The position numbers and the translations under genes were made by a program. Positions 31,073 to 42,654 of a stretch of DNA of 64,000 bases are shown here, in pieces. The DNA is from Diadophis punctatus similis (lineage: Eukaryota; Chordata; Lepidosauria; Squamata; Dipsadidae), in assembly GCA_023053685.1 (NCBI GenBank), contig JALIGW010000002.1, positions 245,936,677 through 246,000,676 of the forward strand, in the 5' to 3' direction. How positions within the stretch are numbered: position 1 is the first letter of the stretch; every line of letters begins with the position of its first letter. A model generated the notes under the pieces. That model was not told the DNA's origin and made no database searches. It saw only the letters and a program-made list of their open reading frames with translations.

Positions 31073-31252
31073 GTCGACTGCACCAACAAGCTTTCCCAAA
31101 TGTATCACAATTTATACAAACAAACGGGATTGTGACTCCTACTACTTCGTAATTTTTTCCGTTTTCATTCAAATCTAATACCTTTCCAACCTTTTTTTTT
31201 TAAAGGAATGCATAAGCTAGTAATCTCACCCAGGAGTAGCTCCCATTAAACC

Positions 31253-31388
31253 AGGGTCTTCCAACCTTGGCAACTTTTAAGATGGGAGAACTTCAACTCC
31301 CACAATTCCCTAGCCGGCTGTTATGCTGGCTGTGGGATTCTGGGAGTTGAAGTCCACAGGTGTTAAAGTTGTCAAGGTTTGGAGACAC
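31253..31388. mobile_element. Hairpin MITE, diverged
   Basis: CAGGGTCTTCCAACCTTGG ... GTCAAGGTTTGGAGACA; flanks CATTAAAC and CATTAAAA. Confidence 0.75.
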
Positions 31389-33876
31389 ATTAAAACGATT
31401 GAGAATTACCCGGATTAGGAGGGGTTTGACCAATCTTCCCAGGATCATGAAAAACAAACTTTATTCAAGCTGTTCGGTCACGTATCTTTCTGCTGTCCCT
31501 GAATATGTCTAACTTTGGCCATCAGGCGAAAAGTAGAACCTCCATGTAGAGAGGCAGGATACCCGTGCACATTAGCAGTTTCAGGGATCAGGGATAGTAG
31601 AAACCAACTTACAGGCCTCATGGCTTGTTGGATGGGTTTCCTGGAATCAGTCAGTTGTGAGAAATAGACTGCTGGACTATGCAAGGCGCTGGTCTACATT
31701 CCCGATTCCCCCCCCCCTCTTAAATCTTCCTATATTAACACTTTTTCATCCTTTTCCCAGCCTAAATTACAACCCTGAGATTTCCGTATCTCTCTTCCGT
31801 GTACTAACCAGATCCAACTCAGCTTAGTGTTTCACGATCTGCTTGTTACATTAAACACATTAGAAACCAAACAAAGTTTTTTTAAAAAACGAGGAAGGCT
31901 CTTGATTCTTGTATCACGGTGAGGATAGTTTAAGAAAACTGAAGGAAAAGAAAAAAGATGTTGGGGAGAGCTAAAAGAGGAAAATGTGTGTGGAGTTGGA
32001 AAACTTGAGTTAAAAACCCAGTCGAGCAGTCAGGACTTTTAGTGGCCGTCCTTCTAAAATCCCCATCCTACTCCATTTTGTGTCTTTTGCAATTTCGCTG
32101 CTCCTGACAAAATGGCTGCCGGATTGCAGCCGAAACCTTCCCAGCAAGAAGCTGCACTTTTTAAGAAAGTCTAACGTCAGTGCGCCAAAGTACTTTTTTT
32201 AAAGCTGTTTTCTCTAATATTTTGCCTCTAACTGGTTCTCTGCCACTGGATTCCTTCATTCCTTTCCCTTGCCATTTCAACCCACTCAAGTTCTTTTTGA
32301 CGGGTTTCTTGTAAGACTCGGTGACTTATGTCCAGGCCGTGAGCTGAACCAGGGGCACTGACCTGACTGGTTTGTTTGCTCTGATTCAGGCTTTAAGTTA
32401 CTTGGAAAAAAGTCATAAAACTTTCTGCGTGGGGGAAGAGCATTTGCACCTGCTAAAAATGGCCGCCGCCCTTGGCAGAAACCACCCAGCGCAGATTAAA
32501 AGAAAGCTGAAGGAAGGAAGTTGGAAGTCCTGTTTCTCCTCAGGTGAGGCTGTTGTACGTAGAAAGAGAAAGGGCCCCGAAGGCCTTTGCGGAAGCTGCA
32601 GTAGACCTGAAATAGTCTTACATCTATAATCCTCCAATGTCCCACTCAATTCCATGCTAGGTGAAGCCTGTGAAAGATTTTATTTGGAGTATATTTACCA
32701 AGAGGTGGGTTTTTTTTAAAGAGTGAGACATGCCCCCTTAGTAAAACACCTCAGGGCAAGCCTATCTTAGTCTTAACTAGGCTTCAGGTTATATAAAAAT
32801 GTCAGGACAGAGAGAAGCAATCTGAAAACGGAGTTTTGGCTCAATAGTTAATGTACAATGTCCCTTTCGCCATTCCTTGTGTGGACATATTAACAATACA
32901 ACTCCTTCACTTCCACTTTCTTATTTTTTTGGACTCCACTCTTTTCCTTACTTTTTGATGAAGTGGGGAAGGGGGGGGAACAAACAAAGTTAAAATATTT
33001 AACGATGTATATTTTCGATAGCTTTCCCATCCATACTTGACATGGAATTGTGTGGCATCACTTTAACAGGGAACCTAAGACACAAAACATGAAAAGTCTA
33101 TTGTGACACAAATTGGTTTCTTTAAAAGAAACACCTAGTTGCCTTTTTTTAAAAAAAAGATACTAAGCAATTATCCTAATTAGCTGCTCGTCAGGTAACT
33201 CTTGAGCCTCTGCTCAAACCCTTGAAAACGACTCTCTCCTTCCAAGCCTTTTCTTGAAGCGACTGTGAAGTCGAAGTAAGTTTCGAATTCTGCTGCGAGG
33301 CCAAGAAAATCAGACTTCTTGTGGGACGACGTGAATTCTCTTCCCACGAAAGAGTACAGAATGAGAGGGTTATGCAACACAGAAAGGGGAGGAAAAACTT
33401 GGGGGGGGGGAAATGGATGCAATATCTCAAAATATTGTTATGCTATTATTGGCTGACAGCCAAGAACGGACGGAACCCCCCCCCCCACTTCCCACCCTAA
33501 CAATGTCTCCGGAGAACATTTCTGAAGTTTCCAAATGCTCAAAAGGACGTCAACATCCAAGACTGGTTTGCGGGGTGGGGGGGGGGAAGAGGATCTGTAA
33601 GAAAACGGTGTAGAGTCAGCAGCTCGCCCCCCCTTCCCTTCCGCCCCCCACAAAAAAATGCAGGTTTATTGTTGCTGGGTGTTTGATCTGCAGAAATCAA
33701 GCGGTGGCAACTTCTTGTTCGGAGGTTGCTCATGTCTGCGGATCAAACCGTGCTCGCAGGAAGATTGACAAGTCGGCCTTTCTCAGCTGCGCGAAGGGAG
33801 GTCCCACGTGGCTTTGAAGTGCTTCTTCTTTCACGAGCGATGTACAGTATGCAAGCACGTGCGCTAAATCAAACTG
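31389..33876. other. Repeat-poor intergenic block, about 2.5 kb
   Basis: The longest stretch without recognisable transposons. Open frames are short, without domains or convincing splice borders. Possibilities are 3' UTR of gene 2, a non-coding RNA, or plain unique DNA. Confidence 0.4.
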
Positions 33877-33898
33877 GGAAGAGAGAGAGAGAGGAGAG

Positions 33899-33929
<31 letters not shown>

Positions 33930-34680
33930 GAGAGAGAGAGAGAGAGAGGAGAAAGAAATAGAGAGAAAGAGAAAAAAGAAAGAAAAAGAGAAATAGATGA
34001 GAGAGGAGAAAGAAATAGAGAGAGAAAGAATTAGAAAGAGAGTGTGAAATAGAGAGAGGAGAGGAGAGAGAAAGAGAAATAGAGGAGAGAGAGGAGAAAG
34101 AAATAGAGACAAATAGAGGAGAAAGAAAGAGAAAGAGAAAGAGAGAGGAGAAAGAGAGAGAAATAGAGAGAAAGAGAAAGAGGAGAAAGAAAGAGAACGA
34201 GAAATAGATGGAGGAGAAAGAAATAGAGAGAGAAAGAATTAGAAAGAGAGAATGTGAAATAGAGAGAGAGGAGAGGAGAGAGAAAGAGAGAAATAGAGGA
34301 GAGAGGAGAAAGAAATAGAGAGAAATAGAGGAGAAAGAAATAGAGAGAAAGAGAAAGAGAGAGGAGAAAGAGAGAGAAAGAGAGGAGAGAGAGAGGAGAA
34401 AGAAAGAGAGAAAGAGAGAGAAAGAATTAGAAAGAGAAAGAGAGAGAGAAATAGAGGGGAGAGAGAGAAAGAGAGGAGAATGAAAGAGAAAGAGAGAGAA
34501 ATAGAGGAGAGAGGAGAAAGAGAAAGAATTAGAAAGAGAAAGAGAGGAGAGGGAAATAGAGGAGAGAGGAGAAAGAAATAGAAAGAGAGGAAAAAGAAAG
34601 AGAGAAAGAGAGGAGAAAGAAATAGAGAAAGAGAGAGAAAGAATGAGAGCGAGAGGGAGGGAGAGAGAGAAGGGAATAAA
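33877..34680 (+). repeat. (GA)n-rich purine tract, about 0.8 kb
   Basis: GAGA/GAAA/GAAATAGA units with loose longer-range periodicity. Confidence 0.97.
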
Positions 34681-34695
34681 GCAGCAAAATCAGAT

Positions 34696-35086
34696 ACAGG
34701 TAGTCTTTGACTTGCAACAGTTGATTTAGTGACCGTTAAAAGTTACGACGGCACTGAAAAAAGTGACTTAGGACCACTTTTCACTTACAACTTTTGCAGC
34801 ATCCCCATGGTCACGTGATTTACATACAAATGGTTCGCATTTATGACAGTCACAGTGCCACATCATCACCTTTTGCAACCTTCTAACAAAGCCAAGTCAA
34901 AGGGGGAAACCAGATTCGCATTACAGCTGTGTTATTAATTTGACAACTGCAATGGATTCACTCAACAACAGAAGGCCGGAAGGAGAGTCGTAGAATGGGG
35001 CAAAACCCGTAACACATTTCTCCCCCTTAGCAACATAAATTCTGGGTTCAATTGTGGTCATAAGTCGAGGACTTCCTGCACACCTT
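34696..35086. mobile_element. Palindromic MITE, full length
   Basis: ACAGGTAGTCTTTGACTTGC to GTCGAGGACTTCCTGCA. Confidence 0.8.
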
Positions 35087-35305
35087 TGAGTGCCCAGATT
35101 AGGTGTTTCCTGCGTAGGTGTACCGATGTTCCAGTCCTTGAACTCCCAAACTTAGCTTACTTCTGAGAGCACTGCCCTACGTGAAATATTAGGGCCACAT
35201 TTTTTTGCCTTAATTCGGAAGACTCTTCAAACAAACATAAAACTGAAGCCAGAAGTTTTTATTAGATTAAAAAAAAAAGGGGGGGGGGGATTGGAACTAT
35301 CATAT

Positions 35306-35385
35306 AGGTTGACTGCAGCAAGAATCCTGTAGGCGTAAAAAAATGGAAGCACAATTTGGAAAGACTGACAGCGACATCCCCATTG
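35306..35385 (+). mobile_element. L1 ORF2 fragment
   Basis: TTGACTGCAGCAAGAATCC and AAAAAATGGAAGCACAA match the L1 segment at 36040. Confidence 0.55.
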
Positions 35386-35392
35386 CCTTATA

Positions 35393-35436
35393 CAAGTAGT
35401 CCTCCATGTACGACCACAAGTCGAGGACTACCTGCG
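35393..35436. mobile_element. Minimal palindromic MITE
   Basis: ACAAGTAGTCCTCCATGTACG joined directly to GTCGAGGACTACCTGCG: only the two ends remain. Confidence 0.6.
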
Positions 35437-35760
35437 TCATTTGTTTCTATTTGTATTTTTATAATGAAGTTCAATTAAACACTTTTGGAAAAACAGCACT
35501 AATGCACTCCGCTCACAAACTCATCTTTTTACCACACACAGTATGTTCAAACACAGGCTGGAAACCTTGAATTTTCTAATGCCCCCTCAGGATCATCGTT
35601 CTGAAAGAAATCTCTGCCCTCAGCGCAACGGATTCACCCCTCGGGGGGGGGGGAAGAAACAGGACAACTTGCCACAGCCAACTCCCTGCGGGACAGTGTA
35701 ACAATTCTACGTAATTATTTTAAAGTTTTGCCATTCACATTTAATTTTGTCCCCTCCTTT
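35437..35760. other. Intergenic, unassigned
   Basis: Nothing recognised. Confidence 0.4.
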
Positions 35761-36160
35761 TGGTCCCTCCTTTCTTCTTCAATTTTTATCATTAACATTT
35801 TTATTGAGTTATAAAGTAATGTAAAATTCAAAATAAATAGGAAAACAGTGGGGAAAGAAAGGGGAAGGAAAAGTGAGGAAAGATAAGAAAAAAAAATTTG
35901 GAGTATGATTCATATTTTAATACAAAAAAATGTTGAAAAATGGAGATAAAAAATTGAAACTAGAACTTTTCCTTTCGGGTCTCATGGAAAAAAAAACTAG
36001 AGGAAAAATTTGGAACTTTGTTATTATATATATATATGTTGACAGCAGCAAGACTATTGTATGCACAAAAATGGAAGGACACTTCGATTCCTACCATGGA
36101 CGAATGGTTGCAGAAGCTGAAATGGCAAAACTGACCACTCGGATTAAAGAAAAGAACATA
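35761..36160 (+). mobile_element. L1 fragments
   Basis: ORF2 end at about 35990-36160 (residues LTAARLLYAQKWK in one frame). The block at 35800-35890 has an inverted partner at 36695-36785. Confidence 0.6.
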
Positions 36161-36484
36161 CTGTATTTTTCGGAGTATAAGATGCACCTTTCCCCCCCTT
36201 AAAAGAGGCTGAAAATTTGGGTGCTTCTTATACTCCGAATGTAGCTTTTTTGAAGCTTTTTTTCCCAGCCCTAAGGAGATGCTAACGATCTTCCCGCCTC
36301 TTCCCGGCTTGTTTTCATTGCTATTCCCTCTGAAAAAGGTTTTTCAGCCCTAACCAGGGGATAAAATAATGTGCTGAAGCTGACCAGACTAAGGATGATA
36401 GCCAGATGACTACCTGGTAGGCAGATTTCCCCCCTATTTTCCTCCCCCAAAACTAAGGTGCGTCTTATACTCTGAAAAATACGG
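36161..36484. mobile_element. TA-flanked DNA element, TTTTTCGGAGTATAAG family
   Basis: CTGTATTTTTCGGAGTATAA to CTCTGAAAAATACGG, with TA on both sides (36159-36160, 36485-36486). Non-coding. Confidence 0.75.
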
Positions 36485-36486
36485 TA

Positions 36487-36812
36487 AGTACTTTTGTTTC
36501 CACATGGAAACCGCTTCTGAACTTTGTGCTTGATGTGGAGAATGAAACTCTGACTTTGGGTTTTACCAATTAGACGGATAGATCTTTATATAGAAATGGC
36601 TTGTTCATATTATTATGAAAAAGCAAAAAGTTGTGATTTGATGTTAACGCCTCATTTTACTGCAACAGAGTCTGAAGTCAATGCTTTTCTCTCCCCTTTA
36701 TCTTTCCTCACTTCTCCTTCCCCTTTTCCTCCCCACTGCTTTCCTATTTATTTTGTATTTTACATTACTTTATAACTTTTGCATCCTTTCTTTAATGATT
36801 CTATTCCACCAT
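36487..36812 (-). mobile_element. L1 fragment, inverted
   Basis: The segment near 36700-36785 is the reverse complement of 35805-35890. Twin priming or two opposed insertions could explain it. Confidence 0.55.
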
Positions 36813-36952
36813 TTCTTTGATGTTAGGGTAACTCTTGTCCCGTGGCGAGTTGTCCTGCAGCGAGTCGTCCGTGGCGAATTGTCATAGACCCCTCCCCCCC
36901 GCCTTGTGGGAGTGATCTGGAGCCTGACCAAACTTACTCTTCCCTTCGGAAA

Positions 36953-37503
36953 TCATTTCCGACATTCGTTGCATCTGTCAGGTTTTGCTTCGGTGTCCAG
37001 GTTCTGGTGATCGGCAAGCTGACCATCGTAGGTGAAGTTCTTCCCACACACAGTACATTCCTGAGGCAGCTCCGCTGCTGAGACTTTGGGATCCGGTGCT
37101 CGTTCTTCCTGGCTGTCCTCTTTTCCTTTATTTTTGGAATAGGCAAATCTTTCCAGCCGTTCCCGGAGTGATAGTTCTGGAGTATATTTCTCCTCCCCCG
37201 TTTCCTTCTCTCCGATGTTCTCCTTCACGCCCTCTTCCATTTTCTGGCTCTCTTCCATTTTCTGGCTCTCTTCCATTTTCTGGCTCTCTTCCATTTTCTG
37301 TCTCTCTTTCATTTTCTGTCTCTCTTTCATTTTCCGTCTCTCTTCCATTTTCTGGCACTCCTCGGCTGACTTTTTCCTTTGCTGGCGCTTGTAATTGCGC
37401 CAATGTTCACGCAACGCCGCCATGCTCGATGCGGTTGATGCTGCCGATCGACCTCCTATTTTCTTCAGATGGACTTCAGTGGTTTTCTTTGGTTCCTCAT
37501 AAC
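36953..37503 (-). CDS. Gene 2 exon 5 (last seen): coiled coil and broken zinc finger
   Basis: Acceptor CCTTTGTCTCGGCAG on the reverse strand; phase 1 start GYEEPKKTTEVHL. A basic region (REHWRNYKRQQRKK) is followed by about seven 6-residue repeats of the MEESQK/MKERQK type (18-bp DNA repeat at 37233-37365), probably a charged coiled coil. Then come ELSLRERLERFAYSK and one finger CTVCGKNFTYDGQLADHQN, whose second His is Asp. The next finger begins CNECRK and stops at TGA (36953-36955). A GTAAGT donor-like sequence starts at 36937, but splicing there would leave the cassette frame. Either this is the true end, or the finger was cut by a nonsense change. Confidence 0.65.
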
Positions 37504-37548
37504 CTGCCGAGACAAAGGAACAGCCGAAATGTGAGACTGCCAGGGGAA

Positions 37549-37622
37549 AAAGGGGTGTCTCTGCAACTTTTAACAGGTAGGAACTTCAATTCCCAGAATT
37601 CCCCCGTCGGCATGCCTGAGAA
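37549..37622. mobile_element. Half of a hairpin MITE
   Basis: GGAACTTCAATTCCCAGAAT arm only. Confidence 0.5.
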
Positions 37623-37647
37623 ACACTGGCCTAATGGAACGTTTTAT

Positions 37648-37868
37648 TAATAGCAATAGCACTTAAGACTTCTATACCGCTTCCCAGTGTTCTACAGCCC
37701 TCTCTATGCGGTTTACAGAGTCAGCCTATTGCCCCCAATAATCTGGGTCCTCATTTTACCGACCTCGGAAGGATGGAAGGCTGTGTCAACCTTGAGCCGG
37801 TGAGACTCGAACTGCTGGCAGTGGGCAGAATTAGCCTGCAATATTGCATTCTAACCACTGCACCACCG
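37648..37868 (-). mobile_element. tRNA-derived SINE
   Basis: TTAATAGCAATAGCACTT to CCACTGCACCACCG. Confidence 0.85.
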
Positions 37869-38398
37869 AAATACAGAGAAGAAAGCTTAACATTTCCAAA
37901 ATAATTTTACTTGTAGTGTTGTAAGATCTGAAAGGGATTTTTTAAAATTCCTATTAAACTTTCAAAAATCATACCATATAGTTCAATATGAAGCTTATTA
38001 AGCCCTGTGTGATTCTATGTGCATTCTTCATCTCCACCAGCTGTATTTCATGCAGAATATCTATCTCTATCTGGTAGCTAAATGACTTGATGGCATATAC
38101 AGGAAGTCCTTGACGTACGACCACAATTTGGTCCAGAATTGTTAAGTGACTCATGTCCAATTTTACACAATTTGCCAAGATTGATCAATCACTTTATTTT
38201 CACCAAACCAAATAAGTAACGTCAAATGCCTGTTCTAAACATCTATTATTATTTACTTATCCGATCTCTACGGCTGCCCAACTCTACCAAGTGACTCCTT
38301 ACGAATTACTTGTATACAGCTGTTGGTATAATTTTAAATCTGAATTTTCAATTTAAAACAATGTGCTTGTTTACTTTAGGGACCTTTTTAAATAAATA
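37869..38398. other. Intron, mostly unassigned
   Basis: A palindromic MITE end lies at 38098-38175 (ACAGGAAGTCCTTGACGTACG). Otherwise nothing recognised. Confidence 0.45.
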
Positions 38399-38554
<156 letters not shown>

Positions 38555-38639
38555 TTTCTGAGGTTTTCGCGGGTGTTTGTATGTAGGTCTTTGGGTATTC
38601 GTGTTTTCTCCCGCGTGAAATTGGAAGTGTCTTGGCGAC

Positions 38640-38673
38640 GACGTTTCGATGAAGTCTCATTCATCATCTTCAG
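38640..38673 (-). ncRNA. Hammerhead-like motif, copy 4
   Basis: Reverse strand: CTGAAGA, one spacer, stem GATGAA/TTCATC, loop, GAAA, CGTC. Confidence 0.55.
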
Positions 38674-38725
38674 GCTGGTGTCTTCTGCTTCCTGCTTCTA
38701 GGAGCAGGAAGCAGAAGACACCAGC

Positions 38726-38759
38726 CTGAAGATGATGAATGAGACTTCATCGAAACGTC
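38726..38759 (+). ncRNA. Hammerhead-like motif, copy 5
   Basis: Mirror of copy 4: CTGAAGA, spacer T, stem GATGAA/TTCATC, loop TGAGAC, GAAA, CGTC. Confidence 0.55.
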
Positions 38760-38819
38760 GCCAAGACACTTCCAATTTCACGCGGGAGAAAACACAAATA
38801 CCCAAATACCCAAAGACCT

Positions 38820-38823
38820 ACAT

Positions 38824-38900
<77 letters not shown>

Positions 38901-38902
38901 CA

Positions 38903-38946
<44 letters not shown>
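38820..38946. repeat. (TA/CA)n microsatellite
   Basis: ATACAT and ACAC units. Confidence 0.97.
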
Positions 38947-38951
<5 letters not shown>

Positions 38952-39258
38952 TAGGCAGCTCTTGACTGACGACCGCAATTGAGCCCAAAATCTAAATTGC
39001 TAAGCGAGACATTCGTTAAGTGGCTTTTTGCCCCATTTTACAACCTTTCTTGCCACAGTTGTTAAATGAATCAGTGCAGTTGCTAAGTTAGTAACACGGT
39101 TCAGTGAATCTGGCTTTCCCCATGGACTTGGCTTGTCAGAAGGTCGCAAAAAAAGACGGTCACGTGACCCTGGGACACGGCAACCGTCGTAAAATGCGAG
39201 TCAGTTGCCAAATACTTGGATTTTGATCACGTGACCATGGGGGATGCCTCGATGGTTG
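38947..39258. mobile_element. Palindromic MITE, right end lost
   Basis: CTATAGGCAGCTCTTGACTG start; ends near GGATGCCTCGATGGTTG. Confidence 0.75.
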
Positions 39259-39259
39259 T

Positions 39260-39577
39260 TAGAATTAGAATCATTCAGGGAAAGGTTTAGAAGGAGAAGG
39301 AGGAAGTAGAAGGGAGGAGAGGAGGAAAGTAGGAAGGGGGAGAGAAGGAGTAAGAAGGTAGTTGGAGGAGGTGGAGATGGAGGGGAGTGCAAAGAAAAGG
39401 GAAAAACAGACTGATAATAAATAACAGCAAAGAATAGGTGCAAAAATACGATATTGAATTTTGATTGATTGGATAAAAATGTATTAGTATTTATGTTATC
39501 GATATGTCTTTAAGGTATATGCAGTGATGTATGTATGGAAATTGTGGAGAAAAAAATAAAAAACTTAAAAAAAAGAA
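39260..39577 (+). mobile_element. L1 3' UTR fragment
   Basis: Matches 25979-26420 (AGAATCATTCAGGGAAAGG, GGATAAAAATGTATTAG) and ends in an A run. Confidence 0.65.
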
Positions 39578-39655
39578 GTGAGCCAGGGGCCATGTGGGCT
39601 CTTGCTGCGCATGGCTGCTGGTGCTGCTGCCATAAGGCATCTGTTGGGGGTGTGG

Positions 39656-39890
39656 ATAGCAATAGCAATAGCACTTAGACTTATATACCGCTTCATAGTG
39701 CTTTACAGCCCTCTCTAAGCGGTTTACAGAGTTCAGCATATTGCCCCCAACAATCTGGGTCCTCATTTTACCCACCTCGGAAGGATGGAAGGCTGAGTCA
39801 ACCTTGAGCCGGTGAGATTTGAACAGCTGAACTGCTGAACTAGCAGTAGCCTGCAGTGCTGCATTTTAACCACTGCACCAACTCGGATGG
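39656..39890 (-). mobile_element. tRNA-derived SINE
   Basis: Full reverse copy, ATAGCAATAGCAATAGCAC to CCACTGCACCAACTCGG. Confidence 0.85.
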
Positions 39891-40079
39891 CCTGGCTGCG
39901 GGGGTCCTGACGTACACCGCTGTGGGGCGCGTGGGGTAGCTCCACCACCCCTTGCCTCGCGGCGTCGACACCACAAGCAACCAGACGGAATGGGTGGCCC
40001 GCACTTAACTAGGGCTTATTTTGGGGGTAGGGCTTTTATCAGGCACACATAAAAACATGCTAGGTCTTCCGAATTATTT

Positions 40080-40590
40080 CTTTTGGGAATAATGAAAGAA
40101 AATATGAGAAAGGAAATTTATTATATCATACAACAGATAACTGCAGCGAGAATTACTTTCGCACAGAATTGGAAAAAAGATAAGAATCCCTCGAACGCTA
40201 TGATTGTAAAAAAAGGTGCTAGAATGCGCAGAAATGAGCAAAATAACTATGGAACTGAGAGAAAGAGAGAGGAAACAGGGTACTATAAAATTTGGGATAG
40301 ATGGTACGACTGGCTCGAAAAGAAAAGTAAAATTAATGTGTGAATTAGGATAAGAATGTAATGTAATAAGAAATGTGGTGAGAAAGAAAAAAATGTGACA
40401 GATGTTACCTTAAATTTTAATGGTTGTAAGATAATGTATATGAGAGTATAAAATTATTGGATAATAGGTAATAGTGTACATAATGAATAGGTAAAGATAA
40501 AAAATGTTTAGGTATAAAACAATAGCCATAACTAGGAAAATGTAGAATTGAGAAGAAAAGCCCGATGACGTAAAGCTGTATTAGTGGAAT
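40080..40590 (+). mobile_element. L1 ORF2 end and 3' UTR
   Basis: One short frame reads YYIIQQITAARITFAQNWKK and YYKIWDRWYDWLEKK, the L1 ORF2 C-terminus. Confidence 0.75.
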
Positions 40591-40597
40591 TATATTT

Positions 40598-41010
40598 ATT
40601 TATTTCTTTCTTTATTTGTTTGTTTGTTTGTTTATTTAGCTAGCGATTCTTATATGCCGCCCTACTCCCTGGGGACTCAGGGCGGCATACAACATGTGCA
40701 AGAATAGCTATAATATAATTAAAAAGATACAACAATAGCAATTTTAAATAATTAAAAACAACACCAGCAATACATACATGGTGGAGACCAAGATATTCAA
40801 CGGTCTCAATACCCCGTCTGCAGGAAGAGCCATGTCTTAATGGCTTTCCGGAAGGCCACCAAGGTGGGAATAGTTCGGATCTCTGGGGGTAGTTGGTTCC
40901 AGAGAGCCGGAGCCCCCTTGGTCCCGCCAACCGACATTGTTTGGTTGAAGGGACCTGGAGGAGACCGACTCTGTGGGACCTAACTGGTCGTAGGGATGTA
41001 TGAGGTATTA
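40598..41010 (-). mobile_element. L2-like LINE 3' end
   Basis: Reverse strand encodes SHRVGLLQVPSTKQCRLAGP and ends with the GCCGCCCTGAGTCCC-type terminus and an (AAAT)n-like tail. Confidence 0.8.
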
Positions 41011-41488
41011 TGTATATGTGAAACATATAAATCACATCAGGCCTTTCAGACTTTTAGAGACTTTGCAGTTCAAATCTACAATCAACATGGAGTGAGAATC
41101 CGGAGAATCCAGAGCTTTCCTCCTTCCCTTTCTCATCGCCATTTCTACCGGAGGTAGAAGTGATTTATTTCCTTAGCCGATAAAATGTAGTTCTAATAAG
41201 AATTCTTTATTATTTCTCTACTGAAATAAATATTTTGTTAATTAGATTTGAATATCGGGTTTTATTTTCTAAGTAACAATGTCTTCAAAAGGGAAGCCCC
41301 GATCCATCGACCTACGGAGTGATTTCTCCGCTAACAGTTGTTTTGTTTTTAACTTGGAAAATTGCAATAAAAATTATTTTAAAAAACAACAACATACTAG
41401 GTCTTATTTTTGGGATAGGTCTCATTTTCGGGGAAACAGGGTAGTGCTTATGCTTAAATCAACAAAGGGTTCCAAATCAAGCACCCAC
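41011..41488. other. Intron, one LTR-like piece
   Basis: 41190-41280 resembles the 3' part of the solo LTRs at 11601 and 43585 (ACTGAAATAAATATTTTG). The rest is unassigned. Confidence 0.45.
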
Positions 41489-42166
41489 CTCTGTTTATCT
41501 CTTTATCCATCGTGAAAGAGGGTTTTCTGATCTTAAAGTCTTCAGTCCGCATGTGGATTAGCTTGTGCTTGGAAAGATTCGCGCTCCTCTTGAAACATTT
41601 TCCACACTCGTCACATATGTAAGACTTCTCGCTTTCTCCCACGTGGGCTCTCATATGTAAGAGGTGAGTGGATAATTTATAGGTTTTGTGTCCGCATTTG
41701 GAGCAGGTGTATTTCCTCTCCCCTTGGGTTTTTTTTAGATTTTTCATGGGTTTCCTCCCCGTCTTGTATGTCTTGTGCGTTTTCAGATGTCCTCTGAGGA
41801 CGGAAGGTTGGACGAAGATTTTCTCGCAATCCGGGCACTTGTAAGGCTTCCCGTTCGGGTGAGAGCTTTTGTGCCGCACGAGATCGGACAGGTAATAGGT
41901 ACGATGCCCGCAATCCAGACACAGGTGTTTCTTCTCCAGACCTTCATGCCGGGTTTTTTTCACGTTGTTTGTGGGACCGGCGGGTTTGCCTTTTCCGTTC
42001 CATTCCCTGGAACGGAACGGAAGCGAGGCCTTCAACCTGGAAGCCGCAGAACTTGGAGGAACGGCAGCTGGGGAGCGTTTGGATGACCTCTTGGGACAAT
42101 TCTGCAAGCCCGCTTCTTGCCGCGGAGGCTTCTTCTTAGCTAAGAAGTTAATCAGCTCCTCATCAT
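41489..42166 (-). CDS. Gene 2 exon 4: four C2H2 fingers
   Basis: Reverse-strand acceptor TTTCCCCCCACAG; donor ACAGAG|GTGGGT; phase 1 to 1, 678 bases. Opens with DDEELINFLAKKKPPRQE, a charged linker of about 70 residues, then four intact C-X2-C-X12-H-X3-H fingers: CLDCGHRTYYLSDLVRH, CPDCEKIFVQPSVLRGH, CSKCGHKTYKLSTHLLH and CDECGKCFKRSANLSKH. The CGHRTYY/CGHKTYK type resembles CGHKSYYYSDLLRH in exon 1 (54771), so these exons look like duplicates. Linkers are not the usual TGEKP. Presumed nuclear nucleic-acid binding; family not recognised. Confidence 0.85.
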
Positions 42167-42654
42167 CTGTGGGGGGAAACAGAAATGATTCAGATCATGG
42201 AAAATAGTTGGAAAAAAGGCAAAACGAGCCCTCTTCCTACTTCAGATTTGATCATTTGCTAGTTAAGCAGCAGCCAGGGATTTTCAAGTTCGTCTCTGCA
42301 GCCAAAATAACAAGGAAAGAAATGTATTTTCTCACTCTGCGGTCAGATGCAGAGTTTGTATTTTACCCCATCGACCTCCAACTCAAAACCCTTCCCCTTG
42401 CTTCACTGTGCAGGGTGGGTTCTAAACTAAAGTTGCCGGCTTTTCTTCTGAAATTTCTAAGAACGGAGTGAAGTTTTGCCGGATAGCAACTGCATTAAAT
42501 GGCTCTGAGACTGATTCTAATGTTGAATTTCCATTTATGTGGGTGGACAGTTCCCACCAACCGCACAGGTCACAAGCACACCAAGGTATGGAACTCAGCC
42601 TAGCCACACACAAGGCAAGGGGAGGATGGGTGAGGAAAACCCTATCTTTCTGCT
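42167..42654. other. Intron, unassigned
   Basis: No repeat family or exon recognised. Confidence 0.4.

Larger units (their letters stand above)
38567..38818. mobile_element. Penelope-like inverted pair, family III
   Basis: A near-perfect palindrome of two arms of about 120 bases meeting at 38698-38703 (CTTCTAGGAG). Each arm has a hammerhead-like core and CACGCGGGAGAAAACAC. It is bordered by microsatellites on both sides. Confidence 0.65.

Noticed and set aside
32372..32629. 85-residue frame with basic stretch
   Set aside because: No domain, no splice borders, no neighbour in frame; chance cannot be excluded.
33180..33422. 80-residue reverse frame ending RLKSYLTSS
   Set aside because: Composition plausible but no acceptor or conserved motif seen.
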